A stretch of DNA of 64,000 bases from Acidimicrobiaceae bacterium (lineage in GTDB: Bacteria; Actinomycetota; Acidimicrobiia; Acidimicrobiales; Poriferisodalaceae): NCBI GenBank assembly GCA_026713105.1, contig JAPOPC010000081.1, positions 21,884-85,883 of the forward strand, read 5' to 3'. Below are positions 26,178 to 35,014 of this stretch, in pieces. The notes under the pieces were generated by a model that saw only the letters and a program-made list of their open reading frames with translations, ran no database searches and was not told the DNA's origin. Positions within the stretch are counted from its first letter, which is position 1. The number at the start of each line of letters is the position of its first letter. A program made the position numbers and the translations under genes.

Positions 26178-27919
26178 GACGCGCACTCGCCGCCGGTGCG
26201 CTCGCTGCGGTCGCGGTCGTTGCGATGAGTGTCGCGCTGGGCGGCTTCCGAGCCGGTCAGCTCTCGCTGTTTCTGGTGTTCGCTGCCCTCGCGGTCAGCC
26301 TCGACTTCGTCTGGGGATACGCGGGCATCCTCTCGTTGGGCCAGCTGCTGCCCTTCGGCATTGCCGCGTACGCGTCGGCCAAGATCACCCTTGCCGCGCC
26401 GTCGCTCAGCGTCGGGGCGCTCATCGTGGCGGCGCTTATCGGGGCCGCTGTCGCCGCGGGCATCGGCGTGGCCATGCTCCGGCGGCGGCCCACGGCGGTG
26501 GTCGTCGGGCTCCTGACGCTGGTGCTGTCGCTCACCGCGGAGCAGATCGCCGAACAGTGGCGCGACATCACCGGCGGCTTCAACGGCCTGACCGGCGTGC
26601 CTCGCATCGGCGCGTTCGGAACCGAGCTCAGCGACACCGCCGGGGACATCGTGATCTCGGTGCTCGCACTGGCAGCGATCACTGTCGTCGGCGTCGGGGT
26701 CAGCCGCCCGATCGGCGCCGTGCTGATCGGCATCCGGTCCAACGAGCGCCGCATGGAGGCACTGGGCTACGACACCGTCCGCTGCAAGATCTGGGCGTTC
26801 ACCGTCGGCGGCGCTGTCGCGGGATTTGCCGGTGCGCTCTACGTGCACCGCACGGGCTTCGTGTCGCCTCAGATCTTCGGGTTCACGCTCGCGACCAGCG
26901 TGGTGCTGTGGACCCTCGTCGGGGGTCGAGGCACGATCGTGGGGCCAGTTGTCGGCGCATTGGCGATCAACTTCGCTTCGGCGACGCTCGCCGATGTCTG
27001 GCTGCAGTACTGGACGCTCGCGACCGGCGTGATCTTCGTGGTCGTCGTGGTCGTGATGCCCGACGGCGTCGTCCCGAGCCTGCAACGCCTCGCCGGGCGC
27101 TCCGCGGGTCGCCGCCGCCAGCCCACGTTGCTCCCCGCCGACGCAGAGCCCTCGGGTGCCCCTCCACACGACGGGGCGATCTTCGAGGCCATCGACGTTC
27201 GCAAGAGCTTCGGGTTCTTTCGCCTGATCGACGGTCTCACACTCCGGATGGACGAGCCGGAGCTGCGGTGCCTGGTCGGTCCCAACGGTGCCGGCAAGTC
27301 GACGCTGCTCGACATCCTGTGCGGTCAGCAGGGATGCCAGGCAGGCACCGTTCGCATCTTCGGCCAGGAGTGCACGGGCAAGCCTTCCTGGGAGTTCGCG
27401 AGGAACGGCGTGAGCCGCAAGTTCCAGTCGCCGCAGCTCGTCGACGACCTCTCCGTCGCGACCAACGTCGCCATCGCCGCGTGGGGAGCTGATTCGTCGC
27501 CGTGGGGCCTCGCGCGAAGGAGCTGGAACGCTCCCATCCCGCCGGCGGCGTCGGAGATCCTGGAACGAACCGGGCTCGGGGAGCGGCTCGGGGCCCGAGC
27601 AGGGGACCTGTCCCATGGCGACAAGCAGTGGCTTGAAGTCGCAATGGCGTTGGCGGGCAATTGCCGGCTCCTGCTGCTGGACGAACCCACCGCGGGCATG
27701 ACGGTCGCGGAGAGCCTGGAAGCGGCAGCGCTGCTGCGCGATCTGCACGCTCGCCACGGCCTCCCCATCGTGATTGTCGAGCACGACATGACGTTCATAC
27801 GGGCTGTTGCAGACCGGGTCACGGTGCTGGCGCGTGGCGCGGTGCTGGCCGACGGCGACGTCGCCGAGGTGGAGGCCAACCCGCAGGTGCGCGCCATCTA
27901 CTCGGGGGTGGACACCTGA
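26174..27919 (+). CDS. fused ABC permease-ATPase (LivM/UrtC plus LivG/UrtD)
   Basis: A 581-aa fusion. Residues about 1-310 are a LivM/UrtC permease (SLDFVWGYAGILSLGQLLPFGIAAY, GIRSNERRMEALGYDTVRCKIWAF). After a Pro/Ala-rich linker, about 330-581 form an ATPase: Walker A GPNGAGKST near 369-377, a signature of the UrtD type (LSHGDKQWLEVAMAL), Walker B LLLLDEPTAGM and the H-loop VEHDM. The start ATG 26174 overlaps the upstream stop; the longer open frame begins inside the LivH gene and is ignored. Fusing the two ties one permease to one nucleotide-binding domain; the next gene gives the second ATPase. Confidence 0.9.
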   Translation: MRRALAAGALAAVAVVAMSVALGGFRAGQLSLFLVFAALAVSLDFVWGYAGILSLGQLLPFGIAAYASAKITLAAPSLSVGALIVAALIGAAVAAGIGVAMLRRRPTAVVVGLLTLVLSLTAEQIAEQWRDITGGFNGLTGVPRIGAFGTELSDTAGDIVISVLALAAITVVGVGVSRPIGAVLIGIRSNERRMEALGYDTVRCKIWAFTVGGAVAGFAGALYVHRTGFVSPQIFGFTLATSVVLWTLVGGRGTIVGPVVGALAINFASATLADVWLQYWTLATGVIFVVVVVVMPDGVVPSLQRLAGRSAGRRRQPTLLPADAEPSGAPPHDGAIFEAIDVRKSFGFFRLIDGLTLRMDEPELRCLVGPNGAGKSTLLDILCGQQGCQAGTVRIFGQECTGKPSWEFARNGVSRKFQSPQLVDDLSVATNVAIAAWGADSSPWGLARRSWNAPIPPAASEILERTGLGERLGARAGDLSHGDKQWLEVAMALAGNCRLLLLDEPTAGMTVAESLEAAALLRDLHARHGLPIVIVEHDMTFIRAVADRVTVLARGAVLADGDVAEVEANPQVRAIYSGVDT

Positions 27920-28599
27920 TGCGCCTTGAAGCGCATGAGCTGCGCTCGGGTCACGGCGGTGTGCCGGTCCTGCACGGCGTCAGCTTCTGCGTGGGCGGCG
28001 GCGAGATCGTGGCGCTGGTGGGCCGCAACGGTGCTGGCAAGACAACGCTGGTCAAAACGGTCGTGGGACTCCTGCGGGCGACTGGCGGGCAACTGCTGCT
28101 CGACGGCGAGCAGATCACCCGCCATCCGCCGTCCCGCCGCATTCGAGCGGGCCTTCGGGCCGCCTTTCAGGAACGCCCGCTGTTTAGTCAGCTCTCGGTG
28201 GCTGACAATTTGCGTCTGAGCGGGCACCCCGTGCCCGAGCACGTCCTGGCCGTGTTCGGCGACTCGTTGGCGGGGCGTTCAGCCCAGCGGGCGGGCACCC
28301 TGTCGGGCGGCGAGCAGAAAATGCTCGCGGCGGCCTCGGCGCTCGCGTCGACTGCGTCCATCTTGTTGATGGACGAGCCGACCGAGGGTCTGCAGCCCTC
28401 AAATGTCGAAGTGCTCGGCGACCGTCTCGACGCGGCGCGGAACTCGGGTCGCGGGATACTGCTGGTCGAGCAGCACCTGGCGCTCGCGACGCGACTTGCC
28501 GACCGCTTCATCGTGCTCTCCAAGGGCGAGATCGTCGACAGCGGTTCAGCAGGAGAACGCGATCTTGCCGACCGGCTGAGCCGGCACCTCGCGATATGA
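27919..28599 (+). CDS. ABC transporter ATP-binding protein, LivF/UrtE type
   Basis: A 226-aa ATPase: Walker A GRNGAGKTTLVK, Q-loop FQERPLFSQLSV, signature LSGGEQKMLAAASALAS, Walker B ILLMDEPTEGLQPSNV and H-loop VEQHLALA. The pattern matches LivF/UrtE. ATG start shares one base with the upstream stop (TGATG), so translation is coupled. It pairs with the ATPase domain fused to the permease. Followed 27 bp later by the amidase gene. Confidence 0.92.
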   Translation: MRLEAHELRSGHGGVPVLHGVSFCVGGGEIVALVGRNGAGKTTLVKTVVGLLRATGGQLLLDGEQITRHPPSRRIRAGLRAAFQERPLFSQLSVADNLRLSGHPVPEHVLAVFGDSLAGRSAQRAGTLSGGEQKMLAAASALASTASILLMDEPTEGLQPSNVEVLGDRLDAARNSGRGILLVEQHLALATRLADRFIVLSKGEIVDSGSAGERDLADRLSRHLAI

Positions 28600-28626
28600 G
28601 AAAAAACAGCACAAGGGGAAACAGCT

Positions 28627-29991
28627 ATGACAGAACTGACTCAGATGAGCCTCGCCGAAGCGGCGCGAGCAGTGCGGGCACGAGATGTCACCGCCGTCGA
28701 GCTGCTCGACGCCTGCCTGGCAAGGATCGAACAGACCGAGCCCGCCATCAGCGCGTTCGCGTCCACCCAAGTGGCTGCAGCACAGACCGCTGCTGCCGAG
28801 CTCGACGCGGGGGAGATCACGGGCCCGCTGCACGGTGTCCCCATCGCCCTCAAGGACCTCTTCTTCACCGAGGGAGTGCCGGCCGAGGCGAACTGCGAGG
28901 CCCTGAGGGGATTCGTCCCCACCCACGACGCGACGGTCGTCGGGCGCCTGCGCGCGGCCGGGGCGGTCATCGTGGGCAAGACGAACACCCATGAGCTGGC
29001 TTTCGGTGTCTCCTGCCCGGCCTCGCGCAATCCATGGGACACGCGGCGCTCGACGGGGGGCTCCTCAGGAGGCAGTGCTGCAGCCTTGGCGGCGCGGCAG
29101 GTGTTCGGGGCGCTCGGCACCGACACGGGCGGATCGGTCCGCATCCCGTCGAATTGCTGCGGCACGACCGGCATCAAGACCACGCGTGGTGCGGTGCCGC
29201 GTGACGGGGTCCACCTGATCTCGTGGACCTACGACACGGTCGGCCCGATGGCGCGCAGTGCCGAAGACTGCCGGATCCTGCTCGAGGTCATTTCCGGCGC
29301 GTCGCGGGCCGATCCGTATTCGGGCCCCGAGCCGTTGAGCGACGTGCGGGCTCCGGGCGAGCTCACGCTGGGCGTGCCCACCGACGGGTTCTTCGACGGC
29401 ATCGACACCGATCCGCAGGTGCGCGCGGTGATGGACGCAGCGATCGAGGTAGTGCGCACCGTCGTGGGAAACGTGGCTCCAGCAGACGTGCCCAACAGCG
29501 CTGAGCATGCCGAAATCGGCTTGGCGATCGTCGTGTCAGAAGCGGCTGCGCTGCTCGAGGGTTTGCGCAACGAGCACGACGACCTGATCGGGCCCGAAGT
29601 GCGGGAGATCCTGGGTGCCGGCGCCGAGATTCCGGCAACGGCGCTCGCGTCGGCCCTGGCGCAGCGGGTGTCGTTCGAACGGGCCTGTCTCGATGTCTTC
29701 GACGATCAGGACATCGACCTGATCATCGCCCCGGTGAACCCCAACCAGGTGGTCCCCCACGGGGCTGGCGAGCTGGGCGGGGTGCCGCTTATTCCGGCGA
29801 CGACGCAGTTCACATTTCCTGTCAACGGTGCCGGGCTCCCCGCGATCGCCCTGCCGGGCGGGTTCGCCGCCGACGGCCTGCCCATTGGTTTCCAGCTGAT
29901 CGGCCGGCCGTTCGCCGAGCGGACGCTCGCCGCCGTCGGCGAGGCATTCCAGCGAGAGACCGACCATCACCTGCGCGTTCCGCAGTTGTGA
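28627..29991 (+). CDS. amidase signature family hydrolase
   Basis: A 454-aa cytoplasmic amidase. The Ser-cisSer-Lys triad is visible: K76 (VPIALKDLF), cis-Ser in STGGSSGGSAAAL (S146/S147) and nucleophile S170 (GTDTGGSVRIPS). Such enzymes hydrolyse carboxamides to acid and ammonia; some family members act on aryl-acetamides. There is no adjacent gatB or gatC, so it is not tRNA amidotransferase. Good AAGGGG Shine-Dalgarno before the ATG. Context, behind an amide-type importer and before phenylacetyl-CoA epoxidase genes, suggests the imported ligand is an amide. Confidence 0.9.
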   Translation: MTELTQMSLAEAARAVRARDVTAVELLDACLARIEQTEPAISAFASTQVAAAQTAAAELDAGEITGPLHGVPIALKDLFFTEGVPAEANCEALRGFVPTHDATVVGRLRAAGAVIVGKTNTHELAFGVSCPASRNPWDTRRSTGGSSGGSAAALAARQVFGALGTDTGGSVRIPSNCCGTTGIKTTRGAVPRDGVHLISWTYDTVGPMARSAEDCRILLEVISGASRADPYSGPEPLSDVRAPGELTLGVPTDGFFDGIDTDPQVRAVMDAAIEVVRTVVGNVAPADVPNSAEHAEIGLAIVVSEAAALLEGLRNEHDDLIGPEVREILGAGAEIPATALASALAQRVSFERACLDVFDDQDIDLIIAPVNPNQVVPHGAGELGGVPLIPATTQFTFPVNGAGLPAIALPGGFAADGLPIGFQLIGRPFAERTLAAVGEAFQRETDHHLRVPQL

Positions 29992-30075
29992 CATCGTACG
30001 ACCAGCGACGCGTCGTCGGCGTCACCCCCCTCGGGCGTAGCATTCGAACCGATACGAGGCAGCAGGGAGCAGTCG

Positions 30076-30996
30076 ATGCGCAGCTGGGACTCGATGGACG
30101 ACTTCGAGGCGTTTCTCGATGACGGCGGCTTGGTGGAGCCCGGCGACGCCATGCCCGATACGTACCGCGAGGCGGTCTTCCGGTTCATCGAATTGCATGC
30201 CAACAGCGAGTACATGGGAGGGCTGACCGAGCGTGACTGGATCGCGAAGGCGCCGGGCCTCGCCAACAAGCTGACGGCGCTGGCCAAGACCCAGGACGAG
30301 ATCGGTCACGCGCACCTGCTGTACATGGTCGCTGCAGACATGGGCATCAAGACCCGTGACGAGATGACCGTCGATCTGCTCGCCGGCCGCACCACCTTCC
30401 ACAACGTGTTCCACTACCGGGCCTACACCTGGGGCGATCAGATCGCGATCGCGTATCTAGTCGATGCTGCGGCGCTCGCCAGCCAGCAGGCCGTGTTCAA
30501 GAACTGCAGCTACGGGCCCTACAAGCGCATCCTGCGGCGCATCATCGCCGAGGAGGGCTTCCACATGCGCAACGGCGAGGAGCTGTTGCTGAAAATGGCC
30601 AAGGGCACCTCCCAGCAGCACGACTTGATGCAGGAAGGCATCGACCGGTGGTGGTGGCCGTCGGTGCAGCTGTTCGGTCCTGACACCCGGCCCGATGACG
30701 TGCTGCTGCGCTGGCACATCAAGTCTGAGCGCAACGAGGTGCTACGCGACCGGTTCGTGCAGAAGATGGTGCCTCAGCTGACTGCAGCGGGATTCACGAT
30801 TCCCGACCCTGACCTGCGCCAAGATCCTGATACCGGACGCTGGATCAGCGGCAAGATCGACTGGGATGCCCTCAAGGCAGCGATCGCAGGCCGGGGGCCC
30901 GACAGCGAACGACGTTTGCGCGATGCGCGCAACGCCTGGGACGGCGCGGCATGGGTTCGCACCGCGCTCGACGAAGCAGCGGCGGTGCCTGCGTGA
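30076..30996 (+). CDS. paaA: 1,2-phenylacetyl-CoA epoxidase, catalytic subunit A
   Basis: A 306-aa ferritin-like diiron oxygenase subunit. Iron ligands: E45, E75 and H78 (DEIGH), E160 and H163 (AEEGFH). Surrounding sequence (ANSEYMGGLTERDWIAKAPGLANKLTALAKTQDE, FHNVFHYRAYTWGDQ) is strongly PaaA-like. It epoxidises the ring of phenylacetyl-CoA within the PaaABC complex. 84 bp separate it from the amidase gene, enough for a promoter. Its stop overlaps the start of paaD as GTGA. Alone among the four it provides the active site. Confidence 0.95.
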   Translation: MRSWDSMDDFEAFLDDGGLVEPGDAMPDTYREAVFRFIELHANSEYMGGLTERDWIAKAPGLANKLTALAKTQDEIGHAHLLYMVAADMGIKTRDEMTVDLLAGRTTFHNVFHYRAYTWGDQIAIAYLVDAAALASQQAVFKNCSYGPYKRILRRIIAEEGFHMRNGEELLLKMAKGTSQQHDLMQEGIDRWWWPSVQLFGPDTRPDDVLLRWHIKSERNEVLRDRFVQKMVPQLTAAGFTIPDPDLRQDPDTGRWISGKIDWDALKAAIAGRGPDSERRLRDARNAWDGAAWVRTALDEAAAVPA

Positions 30997-31538
30997 GTGA
31001 CGCAGCCACAACGACCACGGCGACGACGAGCCCAGCCCCCATGGAGGCGGCGGTCTTGGAGGCAGCGGTTTTCGACGCGGTGTCGTCGGTGTGCGATCCC
31101 GAGTACCCCGACGTGACGATCGCCGAGCTGGGCATTCTGGAGAGCGTCTCGATGGCCGACAACGGCTCGGTTGTGCGCATCGAGCTGGTGCCGACCATGC
31201 TCGGCTGCCCAGCCCTCGATGTGATCCGGCGCGACGTTGCTGCTGCGGCGCAGTCGGCGTGCGTAGGCGCCAAGGCTCGAATCGAGGTGGTGTTCGTGGC
31301 CGACCCGGTGTGGACGCCCGACCGAATCGCGCCGTCGGCCGTGGCTTTCATGGCCCGCGAATACTCCGTGGCAGTCCGCAGCGCCCTGACCGATGCGACG
31401 TGCCCCATTTGCGGCAACGCGGCACTGGAGCACCGCTCTGATTTCGGGCCGACACCGTGTCGCAGCGTGGAGTGGTGCCCGAACTGTCGCAACCCGATCG
31501 AGGTGGTCGGCAGGGTCGACATCGCGGTGTCGGCGTGA
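30993..31538 (+). CDS. paaD: phenylacetyl-CoA epoxidase maturation protein PaaD
   Basis: A 181-aa protein with an N-terminal MIP18 (DUF59-like) domain (AVSSVCDPEYPDVTIAELGILESV...MLGCPALDVI) and a C-terminal zinc-ribbon-like part with C-x2-C (CPICG) and C-x2-C (CPNC) pairs. Such PaaD proteins are thought to help assemble the Fe-S or diiron centre of the epoxidase. GTG start at 30993 overlaps the paaA stop; the frame upstream is read inside paaA. Its place between paaA and paaB differs from the usual ABCDE order. Confidence 0.9.
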   Translation: MSDAATTTTATTSPAPMEAAVLEAAVFDAVSSVCDPEYPDVTIAELGILESVSMADNGSVVRIELVPTMLGCPALDVIRRDVAAAAQSACVGAKARIEVVFVADPVWTPDRIAPSAVAFMAREYSVAVRSALTDATCPICGNAALEHRSDFGPTPCRSVEWCPNCRNPIEVVGRVDIAVSA

Positions 31539-31807
31539 AGACCTACGAGGTGTTCCTCAAGCGCCCCGGCAAGGATCCGTTCACTCACGTCGGAGCACTC
31601 GAAGCGCCCGACGACGAACTGGCGCTCAGCTTCGCTCGCGACTGCTACGCACGGCGATCCGAGGGGGAGCAGATGTGGGTGGTGGCGCGCTCTGAGCTGC
31701 TGGTCGCCGATTCCGTCGAGCTGGAAATGGCTGATCGGTCCCACCGCCACAATGACGGTGCGCTGCTGCGGGATCTGCGCAAGGCAGGAGACTCGCCCGC
31801 CTCATGA
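31535..31807 (+). CDS. paaB: phenylacetyl-CoA epoxidase subunit PaaB
   Basis: A 90-aa protein with the PaaB pattern: YEVFLKRPGKDPFTHVGALEAPDDELAL and CYARRSEGEQMWVVARSEL. A small structural subunit that bridges PaaA-PaaC units. GTG start overlaps the paaD stop, and its stop overlaps paaC as ATGA, so the four subunits are translationally coupled. Confidence 0.93.
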   Translation: MKTYEVFLKRPGKDPFTHVGALEAPDDELALSFARDCYARRSEGEQMWVVARSELLVADSVELEMADRSHRHNDGALLRDLRKAGDSPAS

Positions 31808-32577
31808 GCGACGTGAACAGACCAGACCCAAGCGACGCGCGCCAAGTGGTGCTCGCGCTTGCCGACGACGAGCTGTGCGTCGGCCAGAACCTCGCGTGGT
31901 GGATTGCTGTCGGTCCGTTCCTCGAGGAGGACTTGGCGCTGACCTCCATCAGCCAGGACGAGTTGGGCCACGCTCGGGCGCTGTACGGCCTGCTCGGAGA
32001 CGACATCGACGCGTTGGCATACGGCCGCCAGCCCCATGAGTACCGCAGCGCCCATCTCACCGAGCTGCCGTGCCGCGACTGGGGCGAGACCTTGGTCCGG
32101 CACTTCCTGTACGACACTGCCGAGAGCATCCGATGGCAGGCGTTCGCAGATTCGTCGTGGGAAGCCCTCGGCGCAGTTGCGCGCCGAGCCCTGGCCGAGG
32201 AACGGTCGCACTTGCGTCACGCCTCTGGGCTGCTCTCGCGGCTGCTGCGCACTGAGTCGGGCTGTTCCCAACTGCTCCCGCTGTTCGATCAGTTCGCGCC
32301 AATGGCGTGCGAGCTGTTTGATGTGCCGTCGGGATGTTCTTCGGATGACCTCGTTGCAGGCGGCGTGATGTCCAGTCCCTTGGGCGATCAGCGCGCCGAG
32401 TGGCAGGCAACGGTTGACGAGGCTCTCGCTCAGGTCGGGTACCAGCCCAAGTGGCCCGACCACAAAGAGCTGGGTTCACCGGCGAGCGGTCGAGACGGCC
32501 AGCGCTCGCCTCACTTTGCGACACTGCACGCCGAGATGGTCGAGGTGCTCACGATCGATCCTTCCGCGGTCTGGTAG
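31804..32577 (+). CDS. paaC: phenylacetyl-CoA epoxidase structural subunit PaaC
   Basis: A 257-aa ferritin-like subunit: ISQDELGHARALYGLLGDD (D52-E53...H56), RDWGETLVRHFLYD and LAEERSHLRHASGLL. In the known complex PaaC is catalytically inactive and supports PaaA. Last gene of the cluster; no PaaE-type ferredoxin reductase, PaaK ligase or ring-opening genes follow within the window, so electron supply must be encoded elsewhere. Confidence 0.93.
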   Translation: MSDVNRPDPSDARQVVLALADDELCVGQNLAWWIAVGPFLEEDLALTSISQDELGHARALYGLLGDDIDALAYGRQPHEYRSAHLTELPCRDWGETLVRHFLYDTAESIRWQAFADSSWEALGAVARRALAEERSHLRHASGLLSRLLRTESGCSQLLPLFDQFAPMACELFDVPSGCSSDDLVAGGVMSSPLGDQRAEWQATVDEALAQVGYQPKWPDHKELGSPASGRDGQRSPHFATLHAEMVEVLTIDPSAVW

Positions 32578-32700
32578 GGCGAACCCGTCAATTCGTCACG
32601 GCCCGCCACGATCTTGGCGCCGTGGACACCTGTGAGCAGGGCACGGACCTGCCACAATCGCCGGGGTTTGGGACCGCTGAGGGGCAATCGGAGTCGATTC

Positions 32701-35001
32701 ATGGCATTGCGAGGAACATCTGTCGTCCGGCGCGAGGACGAGCCGCTGCTGCGCGGGCAGGGACAGTTCGTCGCCGACCTCACCGCCGATGCGGACTGGG
32801 ACGGCTTGGCGCATGCCTGCTACGTGACCTCGACGGTTCCCCACGCCCGCGTCACCGGTTTGGATGTGAGCGAGGCACGCAACGCTCCCGGCGTTATCGA
32901 TGTCGTCACGGCCGCCGACGTCAACCTCGAGCCGTACCCGTCGCCGAGCCCAGCGTTCGATGGCGCCATTGTGCGCCCGATGCTGGCCACCGATCGGGTG
33001 CGGTTCGTGGGCGAGCCCGTCGCCGTCGTGGTGGCAGACACCCCGGCTGCCGCGATCGACGCAGCCGAGATGGTTGTGGTCGACTACGAGCCGCTGCCGG
33101 CGATCGTCGATCCTGAAGCGGCGCTCGACGGCCCCGCTCTGTTCGAGGGCATGGCCGAACCGAACGTCGTGGTCCGCATGTCGCTCGAAGACTCAGAAGC
33201 CGATTTCGAGGGGTGCGAAGCCGTCGTGGAGGTGCGCACGGTCAACAACCGCATCGCGCCGTGCCCGCTGGAGCCGCGCGTTGCCGCGAGCCGCTGGGCC
33301 GATGACGGGCGCCTGCACCATGTCAATGCCGGCCAGGGCCCCCACCCGGTGCGCGCCGGTCTCGCCAAGATCCTCGACCTCGATCGTTCCCAGATGCGCG
33401 TGCTTTCGCGTGACGTGGGCGGCAGCTTCGGTGCCAAGGCTCGGCCCCATCCCGAGGAAGCGTTGCTGGGCTGGCTGGCGGCGCGTGTCGGCCGGCCGGT
33501 CATGTGGGTGCCCTCGCGCACCGATGACATGGTGGGGCTCGTCCACGGGCGGGGGCAGATCCAGTACTGCCGAATCGGCGGCACCCGCGCGGGCCGCATC
33601 ACCGCCTTTGGAGTGCACGTGGTGCAAGAAGCGGGGGCCTACGGGAACATGGGTGCGGCATTGCCGAACAATGTCAAGGCGATGCTGGCGGGCTGCTACG
33701 ACATCGCCTCACTCGGCTTCACGTCGGTGTCGGTGCTCACCAACACCACGCCGACCGGTCCCTACCGGGGTGCCGGCCGGCCCGAAGCCGCCGCCGCCAT
33801 CGAGCGCGCCGTAGACGCGTTCGCCGCCGAGATCGGCATGGATCCCGCCGAGGTGCGCCGGAAGAACTTCCTGGCGCCCGAAGTCTTCCCGCTCACCACC
33901 CGCACCGGCATGCCGTACGACACCGGCGCCTACGAGGCCAGCCTCGACGCTGCACTCGAAGCGGCCGACTACCGCTCACTGCGCGCCGAGCAAGCCCGCC
34001 GCCGCGCTGACGGCGACGACAAGCTGCTCGGCATCGGCCTGGCGACCTACGTCGAACGCACCGCTGGCGTGGGGCGGTCCGAGTACGGAGCGGTGGAACT
34101 CGTCGGGGGCGGTCGCATCGTGGCCCGCACCGGCTCATCGCCCTACGGGCAAGGACACCACACCTCGTGGGCGATGCTGATCTCTGACCGCACCGGCGTG
34201 CCGATGGGAGACATCGACATCATCCACGGCGACACCGACGAGGTGCCTCGCGGCGAGGTGACCGGTGGCTCTCGTTCGGTGCAGCTTGCCGGCACTGCGA
34301 TCTGGGAGGCCTCTGCCACGCTGGTGGACCAGGCCCGAGAGGTGGCGGCGACGCTGCTCGAAGCCGACCCTGCCGACATCACGCTCGACACTGAGGCCGG
34401 CGCATTCCACGTCGTCGGCACCCCGGCGGTGTCGGTGGACTGGGCTGCCATCGCCCAGCACCTCGCCTCGGCCAATGGCGAGGCGGGTCCGCGCCTGCTG
34501 CACGCCGAAGAGGTGTTCGACTCCGAAGCACCCACGTTTCCCTTTGGCACCCACGTGGCCGTCGTGGAGGTCGACCGCTACACCGGAGAGGTGGAGCTGG
34601 TCCGCCTCGTCGCCTGCGACGATGCCGGCACCATCCTCAACCCGCTGCTGGCGGCCGGGCAGGTGCACGGGGGCCTGGCCCAAGGCGCAGCCCAGGCGCT
34701 GTACGAGGAATTCGTCTACGACGACGACGGCAACCCGCTCACCGGCAACTTCGCGGATTACCCGGTCATCTCGGCCGCGGAGCTGCCGTTCTTCGACCGT
34801 GTGGTGCTCGAGACGCCCACGCACATCAACCCGCTGGGTGCCAAGGGCATCGGCGAGGCGGGCACGGTCGGTTCCACGCCCGCGGTCCAGAACGCGGTGA
34901 TCGACGCTGTCGCCCACCTCGGCATCCGCCACATCGACATGCCGCTCACACCCCAACGAGTCTGGCACGCAATCACCGACGCCACTGCCGAGGCACCCTG
35001 A
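32701..35001 (+). CDS. xanthine dehydrogenase family molybdopterin-binding subunit (CoxL-like), orphan
   Basis: A 766-aa molybdenum hydroxylase large subunit. It has [17 protein letters not shown] at the N-terminus, the Mo-binding blocks LPNNVKAM and [28 protein letters not shown], and C-terminal [18 protein letters not shown]. The PYRGAGR motif resembles form II CoxL-like proteins, not the AYxCSFR motif of true CO dehydrogenase, so CO oxidation is unlikely. No FAD (medium) or 2Fe-2S (small) subunit genes are adjacent. The ATG at 32701 has GGAG 7 nt ahead; the longer frame adds 29 residues without family match. Lies after the paa cluster; a role in aromatic or heterocyclic catabolism is only suggested by context. 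Confidence 0.9.
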   Translation: MALRGTSVVRREDEPLLRGQGQFVADLTADADWDGLAHACYVTSTVPHARVTGLDVSEARNAPGVIDVVTAADVNLEPYPSPSPAFDGAIVRPMLATDRVRFVGEPVAVVVADTPAAAIDAAEMVVVDYEPLPAIVDPEAALDGPALFEGMAEPNVVVRMSLEDSEADFEGCEAVVEVRTVNNRIAPCPLEPRVAASRWADDGRLHHVNAGQGPHPVRAGLAKILDLDRSQMRVLSRDVGGSFGAKARPHPEEALLGWLAARVGRPVMWVPSRTDDMVGLVHGRGQIQYCRIGGTRAGRITAFGVHVVQEAGAYGNMGAALPNNVKAMLAGCYDIASLGFTSVSVLTNTTPTGPYRGAGRPEAAAAIERAVDAFAAEIGMDPAEVRRKNFLAPEVFPLTTRTGMPYDTGAYEASLDAALEAADYRSLRAEQARRRADGDDKLLGIGLATYVERTAGVGRSEYGAVELVGGGRIVARTGSSPYGQGHHTSWAMLISDRTGVPMGDIDIIHGDTDEVPRGEVTGGSRSVQLAGTAIWEASATLVDQAREVAATLLEADPADITLDTEAGAFHVVGTPAVSVDWAAIAQHLASANGEAGPRLLHAEEVFDSEAPTFPFGTHVAVVEVDRYTGEVELVRLVACDDAGTILNPLLAAGQVHGGLAQGAAQALYEEFVYDDDGNPLTGNFADYPVISAAELPFFDRVVLETPTHINPLGAKGIGEAGTVGSTPAVQNAVIDAVAHLGIRHIDMPLTPQRVWHAITDATAEAP

Positions 35002-35014
35002 GCTCCAGATCTGA

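Noticed and set aside
28627..29991. GatA subunit of tRNA amidotransferase
   Set aside because: No gatB or gatC nearby, and the context is an importer operon.
32701..35001. Aerobic CO dehydrogenase large subunit (coxL)
   Set aside because: The active-site motif is PYRGAGR rather than AYxCSFR, and coxM and coxS are missing.
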